A stretch of 64,000 nt of DNA from Methylophilus aquaticus (GCF_030769565.1 NZ_JAVCAP010000014.1:272027-336026); one strand, 5' to 3'. Positions 45,398 to 54,666 are shown, numbered from the stretch's first letter. Translations and numbers: made by a program. The notes: generated by a model not told the origin, from the sequence alone.

Positions 45398-46372
45398 ATG
45401 CGCATATTAGTTGTCGGTGGCGCCGGGTATATCGGCTCCCATATGGTCAAAATGTTGCTTAATGCCAAGCACGATGTCATTACTTTGGATAATTTATCAA
45501 GTGGACATCGTGATGCTGTATTGGGCGGAGTTTTTATTGAAGGAGATCTGGCTGATGTCACTTGTTTGGACCATGTGTTCCAACAATATCAACCTGAAGC
45601 AGTGATGCATTTTGCTTCTTACATACAGGTTGGTGAGTCTGTGAAAAAACCAGATATATACTACCGTAACAATGTTACTAACACTCTGAACTTGCTCGAC
45701 GTCATGCTTAAGTACGATGTTAAGCAGTTTATTTTCTCGTCTACAGCAGCTGTCTTTGGCGAGCCTGACTATGTGCCAATCGATGAAGCACATGTCCGAC
45801 GCCCAATTAATCCATATGGCCGGTCAAAATGGATGATTGAGCAAATTCTTGCTGATTATGATAAAGCATTCAATTTTCGGTCAGTGTGTTTGCGTTATTT
45901 TAATGCAGCTGGAGCAGATCCAGATGGCGAGTTGGGGGAACGTCACAATCCGGAAACCCATTTAATTCCGCTTATTTTGCAGGCAGCATCCGGTAGGCTT
46001 GAGCATATACAAGTATTTGGTCGAGACTATGACACGCCAGATGGAACTTGTATTAGGGATTACATACATATCGTAGATCTATGCTCCGCACATTTAGCAG
46101 CATTGAATTATCTTGCGCAAGGTGGTGAAAGTGACTGCTTTAACCTTGGCAACGGAGAGGGCTTCTCGGTTCAAGAGGTGCTAGATGCCGTGCAGCAAGT
46201 GAGCGGCAAATCAATCCGAGTAATTGATGGACCAAGGCGAATGGGTGACCCTGCCCGCTTGGTTGCCAATGCACATCATGCACATAGCAAGCTTGGCTGG
46301 ATGCCTAATTATCCTGATCTGATGTCAATTGTTTCACATGCATGGAAATGGGAGTGCAAGCAGGTATCATGA
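45398..46372 (+). CDS. galE: UDP-glucose 4-epimerase
   Basis: Interconverts UDP-glucose and UDP-galactose. MRILVVGGAGYIGSHMVKML is the NAD loop, FSSTAAVFGEP and NPYGRSKWMIEQIL provide the catalytic Ser/Thr and Tyr-x3-Lys, and LRYFNAAGADPDGELGE is a GalE hallmark. AGGA at 45385-45388 lies 9 nt from ATG 45398 but only 3 nt from the alternative GTG 45392, so the ATG is chosen. It is the last gene of the sugar-nucleotide block. No terminator-like hairpin was found just after it. Confidence 0.95.
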   Translation: MRILVVGGAGYIGSHMVKMLLNAKHDVITLDNLSSGHRDAVLGGVFIEGDLADVTCLDHVFQQYQPEAVMHFASYIQVGESVKKPDIYYRNNVTNTLNLLDVMLKYDVKQFIFSSTAAVFGEPDYVPIDEAHVRRPINPYGRSKWMIEQILADYDKAFNFRSVCLRYFNAAGADPDGELGERHNPETHLIPLILQAASGRLEHIQVFGRDYDTPDGTCIRDYIHIVDLCSAHLAALNYLAQGGESDCFNLGNGEGFSVQEVLDAVQQVSGKSIRVIDGPRRMGDPARLVANAHHAHSKLGWMPNYPDLMSIVSHAWKWECKQVS

Positions 46373-46417
46373 GACAGCTAAAATGCACCAGGGACATAGA
46401 GCGGCATATGTAAATTG

Positions 46418-46437
46418 TTCATATAAAATTCATATAA
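46418..46437 (+). repeat. tandem 9-bp direct repeat (possible activator site)
   Basis: TTCATATAA occurs at 46418-46426 and again at 46429-46437, an 11-bp period that puts both copies on the same face of the helix. It lies about 145 bp upstream of the sigma-54-like element of the PEP-CTERM gene, a normal distance for an enhancer-binding activator. The region is A+T-rich, so chance is possible. Confidence 0.35.
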
Positions 46438-46579
46438 CACTGTGATTTTTATGTAGAATTTACTACAACATAAGTTAATAGATACTTATGCACCAAAATC
46501 AAACGTAGTTATAAATGAATTTATGACTTCATCATTGGCTGCGGTCTGATTCTTATTAATTATCAATTAGTTATGCTTT

Positions 46580-46595
46580 TGGTGCAAAATTTGCT
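46580..46595 (+). promoter_or_regulatory. sigma-54 type -24/-12 promoter for the PEP-CTERM gene
   Basis: TGGTGCAAAATTTGCT fits the RpoN consensus TGGCAC-N5-TTGCW: the GG (46581-46582) and GC (46593-46594) dinucleotides are separated by exactly 10 bases, and the -12 TTGC is intact. It would start transcription near 46606, leaving a leader of about 87 nt before GTG 46693. RpoN control of PEP-CTERM genes through a PrsK/PrsR-type pair is known in floc-forming betaproteobacteria. No such regulators are in this window. Confidence 0.6.
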
Positions 46596-46692
46596 TGTAA
46601 TACTTATTATTTTTGAAGTAATTGCATTCTGCATATTTTAAGTAATCTAAAGAGCTTTAAAATTAAATTTTTCAATTATGAGGAGAGGTATC

Positions 46693-47211
46693 GTGAAAGC
46701 ATTTGCAAAACGCATATTAGCTGTCTCACTACTTTCTGTTTTTGCAATGAATGCAGAGGCTGCAACCGTAAGCTTGGGTTACGGCAATACAGATTTAGTG
46801 GCAAATCCATCCGGAGGCAGATTTACAGACCTGTACAATTTTGTATTGACCGGTTTGAGTAGTATTGATTATACAGTCACAGTGTTTAATGAAAATTTGT
46901 CTGTGTATACCGCCCCCACATTCACCACCATCAGTATTTTTAAATTTCAGGATGGTGCAGCCGGATTTAACTATGGTTTGTTTGACGCGGCAAATAATAA
47001 GATACTTGATCCTTCAGCATTATCAACGGGTACCTACACTTTAAAAGTGAGTGGTATCACAACTGGTGTTTACGGTGGAAAATACAGCCTGGATGCCAGC
47101 GTGGTATCACTGCCTGTACCTGAACCAGAGACTAGCTTGATGCTGCTTTTAGGCTTGGTTTCAATAGGCACTTTAGTCTATAGAAAAAATAATGTAGTTA
47201 ACAAAATCTAG
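46693..47211 (+). CDS. PEP-CTERM sorting-domain protein
   Basis: Small exported protein (about 172 residues) carrying a C-terminal PEP-CTERM tag: VPEPETSLMLLLGLVSIGTL followed by the basic tail VYRKNN. A Sec signal peptide ends AMNAEAA. The mature body is Gly/Thr/Ser-rich with beta-strand character and no recognised domain. The start is set by the ribosome-binding site: AGGAGAGG at 46681-46688 covers the apparent ATG at 46678 and points to GTG 46693. It is the only clear exosortase substrate in the window and has its own predicted promoter and terminator. Confidence 0.88.
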   Translation: MKAFAKRILAVSLLSVFAMNAEAATVSLGYGNTDLVANPSGGRFTDLYNFVLTGLSSIDYTVTVFNENLSVYTAPTFTTISIFKFQDGAAGFNYGLFDAANNKILDPSALSTGTYTLKVSGITTGVYGGKYSLDASVVSLPVPEPETSLMLLLGLVSIGTLVYRKNNVVNKI

Positions 47212-47324
47212 AAATATCAAAAATATCTGATGTTTGTTTTTTATGCCAAGTATTGAATTTCAGGGCATAAATGTTTAAATGTAGTGATGGTTTGCCAATA
47301 GCCATAATTTGACCAATAGCAAGC

Positions 47325-47355
47325 GCCTGAGCATATATTGCTACAGGCTCTTTTT
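47325..47355 (+). terminator. intrinsic terminator after the PEP-CTERM gene
   Basis: GCCTGAGCA (47325-47333) pairs with TGCT-A-CAGGC (47339-47348) with a single bulged A, and is followed by TCTTTTTC. It lies about 110 bp after the stop of the PEP-CTERM gene. The rest of the 240-bp gap before dapC shows nothing else recognisable. Confidence 0.65.
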
Positions 47356-47451
47356 CTGTTCTAAACTTTGTTGTATGCCCATTCCTTAATTCGGCAGCCT
47401 AAATAACTAATACTGGTTTTGCATTATTATTTATATGGAAGTAGGCGCACT

Positions 47452-48654
47452 TTAAGCGCTATTGGTCATTAAATATTTTGCTATGCGTTGAGCTGCTGTA
47501 ATGGTTTCCTCCGTCGAAGCGACTAATGCCATGCGAATAAATCCTTTTCCTGGATTGCTCCCATGTGCTTCGCGGGCAAGAAAAGAACCTGGTAAAACCG
47601 TAACGTTTAGGTCCTGATACAATTGCTTTGCAAGTTGAGTGTCATTTGTACGTGTATTTATCCACAAATAAAAGGCAGCATCAGGCAATTGTGTTTTTGG
47701 CCAGACAGTTTGCAGTATAGAGGTGACTGCAAGGAACTTTTCACGGTAGAGCAAACGATTTGTGATGACATGCGCATCATCATTCCACGCCGAGATACTG
47801 GCGGCCTGAATTGCAGGATTCATGGCGCAACCATGATAAGTTCTATACAAGGAGAACTTTTCAATAATAGTCTCATCACCTGCAACAAAACCTGACCGCA
47901 TGCCTGGCACATTGGATCGTTTAGAGAGTGAACTGAACATCACTAGCCGTTCGTAGTTTCTGCCCAATAAGTGTGCAGCTTTCAGAGCGCCGATTGGCGG
48001 ATTCGCTTCATCAAAGTAAATTTCAGAGTAACACTCGTCTGAGGCAATCACAAAACCATACTGGTCAGATAATTCAAATAAGGTTTTCCATGCGTGAATA
48101 TCCATCACTTTTCCGGAGGGATTGCCTGGGCTGCAAACATACACTAATTGCGTACGCTTCAGGATGTCAGCAGGCACCTGTGTCAGGTCCATGGCGTAGT
48201 CATTCTCGGCAGTCGTATTGACGAAGTAAGGTTGGGCGCCAGCTAAAAAGGCTGCGCCTTCATAAATCTGGTAAAACGGGTTGGGTGAAATTACCACCGG
48301 CTGTATGGATTGGCTGGTATCAATCACCGCCTGCGCAAAAGCAAACAAGGCCTCGCGGCTGCCATTGACCGGCAGGATTGCTTTGTCAATATTGAGTGCA
48401 GGGATTTGATAGCGGCGTTGCAACCATGCATTGATGGCTTCGCGCAAGGCTGGCATGCCTACTGTGGTAGGATAGCTGGCTAATCCGGCCAGATTGTTTT
48501 TCAAGGCCTCTGTAATGATGGCTGGCGTTGCATGCTTGGGCTCGCCAATCGACAGATTGATAGGACTCAGTTGAGAATTTGGGGTAATTCCTTGAAACAA
48601 ATCACGCAAGCGCTGAAACGGGTAGGGTTGAAGCAAATTTAAATGTGGATTCAT
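47452..48654 (-). CDS. dapC: succinyldiaminopimelate transaminase
   Basis: PLP-dependent class I/II aminotransferase of lysine/peptidoglycan synthesis. The N-terminus NPHLNLLQPYPFQRLRDLFQ is characteristic of the proteobacterial DapC group. LSIGEPKHATP, CSPGNPSGKVMD and ASDECYSEIYFDE are the cofactor-pocket motifs, and MFSSLSKRSNVPGMRSGF carries the Schiff-base Lys (K245). At 400 residues it has normal length. A consensus -10 sits immediately before its ATG. It is divergent from the EamA gene with a gap of only 23 bp. Confidence 0.92.
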   Translation of the reverse strand: MNPHLNLLQPYPFQRLRDLFQGITPNSQLSPINLSIGEPKHATPAIITEALKNNLAGLASYPTTVGMPALREAINAWLQRRYQIPALNIDKAILPVNGSREALFAFAQAVIDTSQSIQPVVISPNPFYQIYEGAAFLAGAQPYFVNTTAENDYAMDLTQVPADILKRTQLVYVCSPGNPSGKVMDIHAWKTLFELSDQYGFVIASDECYSEIYFDEANPPIGALKAAHLLGRNYERLVMFSSLSKRSNVPGMRSGFVAGDETIIEKFSLYRTYHGCAMNPAIQAASISAWNDDAHVITNRLLYREKFLAVTSILQTVWPKTQLPDAAFYLWINTRTNDTQLAKQLYQDLNVTVLPGSFLAREAHGSNPGKGFIRMALVASTEETITAAQRIAKYLMTNSA

Positions 48655-48662
48655 AGGGTTGT

Positions 48663-48690
48663 ATTATAGAGAGCCTGATGCAAAAACCAA
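48663..48690 (-). promoter_or_regulatory. dapC: sigma-70-like promoter of dapC, apparently near-leaderless
   Basis: On the minus strand TATAAT (48668-48663) is preceded at a 16-bp spacing by TTGGTT (48690-48685). The -10 ends only 8 bp before the dapC ATG (48654), so the transcript would start within a base or two of the start codon. The -35 lies inside the divergent EamA gene. Confidence 0.45.
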
Positions 48691-49580
48691 AAGCCCATCA
48701 ACAAAAATATTTTGCAATTTCTGCACTGATTTACGGAGCATTCAGCTGGGGATTCATCTGGTATCCATACAGATTACTCAATACGGCCGGAATGAATGGG
48801 GTCAGTGCCAGCTTGTATAGTTACCTGATTGCATTACTGTTCGGCAGTCTTTTATTCTATAAACGGGCACGCTTTGTGCATCAACTGCCTGCGTCTTCGG
48901 TCTGGCTGAGCGTGGTCGCTGGCTGGACCAATCTGAGTTATGTGCTGGCGATTATAGACGGTGAAGTGATGCGGGTCATGTTGCTGTTCTATTTATCCCC
49001 CTTATGGACATTGTTGCTCGCGCGAGTCTGGTTGAAAGAGCGCTGGCAGCTGCCGCAACTGTTGGCGATTGGTCTCTCGTTAATCGGTGCCTGGCTGATG
49101 CTGGCGGATGGGCAATGGGTATTGCCGTTGCCGCAATCGAGTGCTGACTGGCTGGCATTGTCGGCCGGTATCGGTTTTTCCATGACCAATGTGATGACGC
49201 GGCATGCAACGCATTTAAGCGTGGCAGCCAAATCTATGCTGGTATGGGCGGGTGTGTTTGTCATGTCGATTGCCTGCATTGTGTTGCAAGGAGATGCCAA
49301 CTGGTGGGAGGCACTCCCAAAATTGACGGAGGGCTCAGTAGATGGCTTGCTACTGTTGATTGCCCTGATGCTGGTCTCGGCCACGCTGCTGGTGCAATAT
49401 GGCGTCACAAAAATTCCTGCCATTCAGGCGTCAGTGCTATTTATGACCGAGCTGATTGTGGCTGCTGTCGCTGCTTATTTCCTGGCGCATGAAGTCATGA
49501 CCGCCAATGAGCTGTATGGTGGGCTACTGATTGTGGCTGCCGGGCTGCTTTCAGTGTGGCAAGCGCCGGATGCTAATTGA
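48678..49580 (+). CDS. EamA/DMT-family transporter
   Basis: 300-residue inner-membrane permease of the drug/metabolite transporter superfamily. Ten hydrophobic helices form two EamA repeats. The first begins AISALIYGAFSWGFIWYPYR, and EVMRVMLLFYLSPLWTLLLA matches the conserved helix-4 region. The second repeat ends with LIVAAVAAYFLAHEV and LYGGLLIVAAGLLSVW. The substrate is unknown. Its stop overlaps the convergent TPR gene by 8 bp. Confidence 0.87.
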   Translation: MQKPKAHQQKYFAISALIYGAFSWGFIWYPYRLLNTAGMNGVSASLYSYLIALLFGSLLFYKRARFVHQLPASSVWLSVVAGWTNLSYVLAIIDGEVMRVMLLFYLSPLWTLLLARVWLKERWQLPQLLAIGLSLIGAWLMLADGQWVLPLPQSSADWLALSAGIGFSMTNVMTRHATHLSVAAKSMLVWAGVFVMSIACIVLQGDANWWEALPKLTEGSVDGLLLLIALMLVSATLLVQYGVTKIPAIQASVLFMTELIVAAVAAYFLAHEVMTANELYGGLLIVAAGLLSVWQAPDAN

Positions 49581-51360
49581 TGGCGGTCTGTTTGTTGAGC
49601 GCGGTGATGAGTGCGTCTTCCAACGATTTGACATAGCGCTCCGGTGCAAACAGTCTCCCGCTTTGCGCCGTCACTTTTTGCTTGAGTGCTCTTAATTCTT
49701 CCGGGTGAAGTGCCAGCTGGATTGCCGTGTTTTCATATGCTTGCCAGTCATGGCATATCAGTTCATGCAACTGAATGTATTTAAGCAGACTGGTGGTCAC
49801 CCGTGAAGCAAAGGTCTCTCCTGCAATTGTCAGGATAGGCACCCCCTGACTCAGTGCATCACTCGCAGTGGTATGTGCATTGTAGGGCAGGGTATCCAGC
49901 ATTAAGTCTGCATGCTGCTGACGCGCAATATGCGTTGCGATATCCGCTCTAGGGGCAAAAACCAGTCGCTGAGGTTGAATGCCTGCCTGATGCGCGGCTT
50001 TTTTCAGGTTTTCAACTGCCCAGCGATTGCTTTCCAGTAGCCACAATACGCTATGTGGTACTTGCTGCATGATGCACATCCAGCTGGCAAATACGTCAGG
50101 AGTGATTTTAAAACTCTGATTAAAGCTGCAAAAAACAAAACAGTCGTCCGGCAGCTTATGGTCTCTTCGGGTTCCGCGATCTGCGAGCGGACGTTGCGCA
50201 TTATTAGGTTGATAACATGGCAGGACAATGGCCTCTTCGGCCAGGTGTGGCATCTGCAAGGTGTCATCTACCACAATCAGATCGTATAAGGGTTTGCCGT
50301 TGAGTAATCCCATGCTGCCAGGATAGCCAAGCCAATTCACATGCAAGCTGGCAGGGCGGTAAGCCACAATGCCGCAGCGGCTGTTTTGCGTATAGCCCGT
50401 CAGGTCTACTACGATATCGATGCCTTGCATACGCATGTGTTGTGCAACGGCATCATCTGGCAGCTGGGCAATGTCCTGCCAATGCTCCACGGCGGATTGC
50501 AGTTGCTGGCGTTCCAGCGAGCCATCGTCCAGCGCCTGACTGTAGGCATAAATCTCAAACTGTGTGCGGTCATGCGCCTGTATTACATCGGTGATCAGGT
50601 AAGCCAGTGGATGGCGTCTGAAATCAGAAGATAAATAGGCAAGCTTGATGCGCCGATTGGCCTGCCTGATTTGGCGCGGCAACGCTTGTACATGCCCGTA
50701 ATGGGCTTGTGCCCATAGACTGGCGCAGCGCGTTTGTTCCGCATCCGTTGTGCCGGGCATGGCCAGAAATGCAAATGGCGGAATCTGCGCCTGTGGGTGC
50801 TGTAATGCTGCCCTGACTTCTTGGATAGCGGCATCGAGGCCAGACCAGTCTGCCATATGTTGTTTCTGATGAATCCAGTGCACCCTTGCATGCACCATGT
50901 GGGGGGCGTGCTCAAGCGCTGTGGCGTATGCTGCCACCGCCAGCGCCAGTTCCCCGGACTCACGCCATGCATTGCCCAGATTGTTATGCATGTCCGCGTC
51001 ATTCGGCTGCAATTGTAGGGCGTGCCGGTAATGCACAATCGCTGCGGCTAACTGCCCCTGCTTGCGTAAACTGTTGGCCAGATTGAACTGTACATCGGCC
51101 TGCTGTGCATCCACAGCCAGTGACTGCCGGAAATAATCACTCGCCAACACCTCATTACCTTCAAGACTCGCAACATTGCCGAGTTGCATCAGAATTTGCG
51201 GGTGATTGGGGGCTAGCCTAAGCGCCTGGGCAAAGGCTTGTGCTGCGGGCGCTGCCTGCTTTTGCAGCAGATAAGCCCGCCCCAGTTCATAATGCAGCTC
51301 AGGATTATCCGGATGATGCGCAATACGCTGTTGCAGATGTTGAATCCCTGTTGCGCTCAT
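49573..51360 (-). CDS. TPR / SPINDLY-like O-GlcNAc-transferase family protein
   Basis: 595 residues: N-terminal TPR repeats (about 5-170, for example HYELGRAYLLQKQAAPAAQA and NNLGNAWRESGELALAVAAY), then a GT41 catalytic region. YLSSDFRRHPLAYLITDV, VDLTGYTQNSRCGIVAYRPA and VNWLGYPGSMG are the usual SPINDLY/OGT motifs, with SFNQSFKITPDVF and TTASDALSQGVPILT in the donor half. It may glycosylate proteins, adhesins or flagellins. It overlaps mnmC by 4 bp (ATGA), so the two form an operon without an obvious functional tie. Confidence 0.9.
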   Translation of the reverse strand: MSATGIQHLQQRIAHHPDNPELHYELGRAYLLQKQAAPAAQAFAQALRLAPNHPQILMQLGNVASLEGNEVLASDYFRQSLAVDAQQADVQFNLANSLRKQGQLAAAIVHYRHALQLQPNDADMHNNLGNAWRESGELALAVAAYATALEHAPHMVHARVHWIHQKQHMADWSGLDAAIQEVRAALQHPQAQIPPFAFLAMPGTTDAEQTRCASLWAQAHYGHVQALPRQIRQANRRIKLAYLSSDFRRHPLAYLITDVIQAHDRTQFEIYAYSQALDDGSLERQQLQSAVEHWQDIAQLPDDAVAQHMRMQGIDIVVDLTGYTQNSRCGIVAYRPASLHVNWLGYPGSMGLLNGKPLYDLIVVDDTLQMPHLAEEAIVLPCYQPNNAQRPLADRGTRRDHKLPDDCFVFCSFNQSFKITPDVFASWMCIMQQVPHSVLWLLESNRWAVENLKKAAHQAGIQPQRLVFAPRADIATHIARQQHADLMLDTLPYNAHTTASDALSQGVPILTIAGETFASRVTTSLLKYIQLHELICHDWQAYENTAIQLALHPEELRALKQKVTAQSGRLFAPERYVKSLEDALITALNKQTAIN

Positions 51361-53336
51361 ACAGGCGTGACCTCAGGAATGAGGCTGCCAATGCCAGACC
51401 AACGCATACCAAGTGCTTTTAATACTTGTCGTTGCGGTGTTAGCCCCAGCCAGAATGCCTGTTCGCTCAATAGCGGCACATTCATGCCTGTAGTACGGCA
51501 AATCGTGCGGGCAAGTAATGCCGCGCAATAAGGGGCTGTCATTAAGCCCTTGCTGCCATGGCCAACATGCACATAGAGGCCGTTAGCAGCAGGTAATGCA
51601 AGTGGCGCTGTCGAGATGGTGGCTAACTGTTGCAAAAGGGCTGTTGGCCAAACGGGACCCACATCTGGCAAGTAATCAGACGTGCCGCAACGGATGGCAG
51701 CGCGCGCAGCGGTAAAATGTGCTTTCAACGCATCGGAAAATTGTGGCGATAAACTGGCAAGCATGTCCAGATTGGCCTGGTTATCTGCCTCGCGAACTGC
51801 GACAGAGGTATCGCCAGGGGAGAAGGTCGCGCCAAGCGCGTGTTGACCCTCTACCATCGGGGTGACATAGCCATCCCCACAGAGGATGGTCTTTAATGAT
51901 TGTAACGCCGCTTGTGTATGGATCACGCCCATTTGTCCACGCAAGGGGCTGAGTAACAAACCTGAATCCGGCAACAGGGTAGAAGCCTCGCTGGCATTGG
52001 TCACCACCACCGCATCAAACAATGGCTGCATTGGTTTTTCTGCCATGCTTAACTGCCATGCTTCGTTGATCTGTACAACACTGCCAATGCTGTGATTAAA
52101 CCGTGTGGTTATCAATGGATGACGCAAGTAAGCGTGGCAGGCCGCCACTGGATTCACCCAGGCGCCTTCTGGAAAAAACAGGGCTTCACTGGCGATTTCA
52201 ACCCCGGCGACCACACTGGCTTCGGCTGCTGTCAGTGCTTTTAATAGCTTGCTATGGCTATAGCGCTTGGCCACTTTACGCACGCGTTTCTGTTCTCTTG
52301 CACTTCCTCCAAGCTGTAGCAGGCCACACATTTGAAATGCGTCTGATGCCATTTGCAAGCTGGTGTAATGCTTGAGTGCATAGCTGTAACTACGCAAGGC
52401 CAGCCCATCATTGAGCGGTTTTTCTGTATTGAGGCGCGGATACAGCATGCCTTTGGGGTTACCGGATGCACCACTGGCCGGTGCAGATTCCCGCTCGAAT
52501 AACGTGACTTTGCAGCCCATTTGTGCCAAATGCCAGGCTGTACTGCAACCTGCAATGCCAGCGCCAATCACGGCAACATTGGGTGCGTGTGCGCGAGGTG
52601 ATGGAGCCAGGACCGAGGATTTTCCAGACCACTGTCCCTTTAACATTTCACGCTTTTGGCCATAGCCAGCTGTTTTTTCAACAGTGAAACCAGCGGCCTG
52701 CAATCCTCGCCGTACCAGGCCTGCACTGGTGAATGTGGCAAAAGTGGTGCCTGCGTGAGCGCGCGCGCCCATTGCCGAAAACAAGGCCTGGTGCCACATT
52801 TCCGGGTTTTTTGAGGGTGCAAACCCATCAAGAAACCAGGCATCTGCCGTAGCTGTGAGCGCAGGCAGGCAGGTGGCGACATCACCAATCATCAATGTCA
52901 GGCTTGTGCGGTATTCAGGCAGTTCTATCTGGTTGAAGCCTTGGTGCAGCAGACTGTACTGTGCACACAATTGGGCGCTTAAGGCACGCAGTTGCGGAAA
53001 GTGCGCATGCGCACGTTGCAAATCCTCACGTGTAAACGGAGCAATTTCAATGCTGACAACATGCAGATGTGCATCGGGAGGTGCGGTTTGCAGCCATAGC
53101 TCCACGGCTGCCAAAAAGTTTAAACCACTGCCAAAACCGGTTTCTATAATAGTGAAATGGCTAGCCGGAGGCAGGCTTGTCCAGCGTTGCGCCAGCTGGT
53201 TATGTTGCAGAAATACATGGCGCGTTTCTGCGAGGCCATGTTGTGCATCTTCAGCGCTGGCAGAAAAATAAATGTCTTGGAAACGGGTGGAGTAGGGCAG
53301 GCCATCATGCCACTCCAGATCAGCATGCATATTCAT
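51357..53336 (-). CDS. mnmC: bifunctional tRNA 5-methylaminomethyl-2-thiouridine biosynthesis protein
   Basis: Two-domain enzyme that finishes the mnm5s2U34 wobble modification. The N-terminal methyltransferase domain begins LEWHDGLPYSTRFQDIYFS with SAM loop ETGFGSGLNFLAAV and the motif ADAWFLDGFAPSKNPEMW. The FAD-dependent domain starts at about residue 250 with AVIGAGIAGCSTAWHLAQMG and has GNPKGMLYPRL. At 659 residues the length is as expected. ATGs at 53336 and 53330 are both in frame. A 43-bp gap separates it from the lipid cluster upstream on the same strand. Confidence 0.96.
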   Translation of the reverse strand: MNMHADLEWHDGLPYSTRFQDIYFSASAEDAQHGLAETRHVFLQHNQLAQRWTSLPPASHFTIIETGFGSGLNFLAAVELWLQTAPPDAHLHVVSIEIAPFTREDLQRAHAHFPQLRALSAQLCAQYSLLHQGFNQIELPEYRTSLTLMIGDVATCLPALTATADAWFLDGFAPSKNPEMWHQALFSAMGARAHAGTTFATFTSAGLVRRGLQAAGFTVEKTAGYGQKREMLKGQWSGKSSVLAPSPRAHAPNVAVIGAGIAGCSTAWHLAQMGCKVTLFERESAPASGASGNPKGMLYPRLNTEKPLNDGLALRSYSYALKHYTSLQMASDAFQMCGLLQLGGSAREQKRVRKVAKRYSHSKLLKALTAAEASVVAGVEIASEALFFPEGAWVNPVAACHAYLRHPLITTRFNHSIGSVVQINEAWQLSMAEKPMQPLFDAVVVTNASEASTLLPDSGLLLSPLRGQMGVIHTQAALQSLKTILCGDGYVTPMVEGQHALGATFSPGDTSVAVREADNQANLDMLASLSPQFSDALKAHFTAARAAIRCGTSDYLPDVGPVWPTALLQQLATISTAPLALPAANGLYVHVGHGSKGLMTAPYCAALLARTICRTTGMNVPLLSEQAFWLGLTPQRQVLKALGMRWSGIGSLIPEVTPV

Positions 53337-53379
53337 AGTTAAAATTTTAACATGCAGCTGGCGGGTCCCGTGCCATCAT

Positions 53380-54666
53380 TCAATGATTGCGATACAAGGG
53401 TTTTGCCAGTAACACATGCACATCGCCCAATGCGCACTCGGCAAACCCGCCTTCACAATAACTCAAATAAAAATCCCACATACGGATAAAGGCCTCTGAG
53501 TAGCCGAGAGCACGTACCGCTGCAATATTGGCAAAAAAGTTTTCACGCCACAAGCGTAACGTGGTGGCATAGTGCAGCCCGATATCTTCAAGGTCAATCA
53601 GCCGCAGGTCACTCGCATGGGTCATGCTGTTCAGCATGGCAGTATTGGACGGAATGTTGGAGCCGGGAAAAATATAGCGCTGAATAAAGTCCACAGAGCG
53701 AATAGCGCTGTCATAGCGCTGGTCACTGATGGTGATGGCCTGAATCAGTGCCACCCCGTCCGGCTTCAGTAATTGCCCGACCTTGGCGAAATAGGTGTCG
53801 TAAAACTGATGGCCGACCGCTTCGATCATTTCTATGGATACCAGTTTGTCATAGGTGCCTTGCAAATGACGATAGTCCTGTTTGAGCAGGGTGATCTGGT
53901 CTTGCAGCCCCTCTTGCTGGATTCTGGCTTGCGCCAATTCAAATTGCTGCTGCGAAATGGTGGTGGTGGTGACATGGCAACCGTAGTGTTTGGCTGCATA
54001 AATGGCAAAACCACCCCAGCCCGTGCCAATTTCAATCACATGGTCTTGGGTGCCAAGTTTGAGTTTTTCACAAATGACTTTAAGTTTCAGTTCAGAGGCG
54101 GCCTGCAGGGTTTGGGTATGCGCATCAAAGATGGCTGACGAGTACATCATGGTCGGGTCCAGAAACAGCTTGAACAAGTCGTTACCCAAGTCATAATGTG
54201 CCGCTATATTCTTTTGGCTGCCGGCTTCGCTGTTGCTGTTGAGCCAGTGAAATACTTTCATCAGCGGCTTGCTCAACCATTGGTAGCCCCCCTCAAGCGT
54301 ATCCATCACTGACTGGTTGAGTACCATCAGGCGGATGACGTTGGTCAGCGAATCGGCCTGCCAGTAGCCCAGCATATACGCCTCGCCAGCACCAATGCTG
54401 CCACCGAATGCAATCTCGCCATAAAAGCGGCTATCGAGGACGGTGATGGTTGCGGTCAGGGATCGTTTCTGGCGATTGCCAAACGCATGGCGCTCAGTGC
54501 CATCAATCACAATCAACTGACCTATTTTTAAGCCTCGCAAGCGCTTGAGTAATTGCGATTTGGCCATGCTGGCAACCCATTTGGCACGACTTTTTGCTTT
54601 AAGGGCTTTTGTCAGTTGTTCTTGTGCTGGCTCGGAAGTATCAGAAGTGGGTAAGGAGGAAGCCAT
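53380..54666 (-). CDS. cyclopropane-fatty-acid synthase-like SAM methyltransferase (copy 1)
   Basis: 428-residue CFA/mycolic-acid-type methyltransferase acting on unsaturated acyl chains of phospholipids. A long N-terminal lipid-binding segment is followed by YDLGNDLFKLFLDPTMMYSS. The SAM loop is VIEIGTGWGGFAIYAAKHYG, and VSIEMIEAVGHQFYDTYFA is the active-site helix. It ends the nine-gene minus-strand lipid cluster. Its DUF1365 and FAD-oxidoreductase partners suggest a specialised product (for example methylated or furan-type acyl chains) rather than plain cyclopropane; that is inference. Confidence 0.88.
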   Translation of the reverse strand: MASSLPTSDTSEPAQEQLTKALKAKSRAKWVASMAKSQLLKRLRGLKIGQLIVIDGTERHAFGNRQKRSLTATITVLDSRFYGEIAFGGSIGAGEAYMLGYWQADSLTNVIRLMVLNQSVMDTLEGGYQWLSKPLMKVFHWLNSNSEAGSQKNIAAHYDLGNDLFKLFLDPTMMYSSAIFDAHTQTLQAASELKLKVICEKLKLGTQDHVIEIGTGWGGFAIYAAKHYGCHVTTTTISQQQFELAQARIQQEGLQDQITLLKQDYRHLQGTYDKLVSIEMIEAVGHQFYDTYFAKVGQLLKPDGVALIQAITISDQRYDSAIRSVDFIQRYIFPGSNIPSNTAMLNSMTHASDLRLIDLEDIGLHYATTLRLWRENFFANIAAVRALGYSEAFIRMWDFYLSYCEGGFAECALGDVHVLLAKPLYRNH

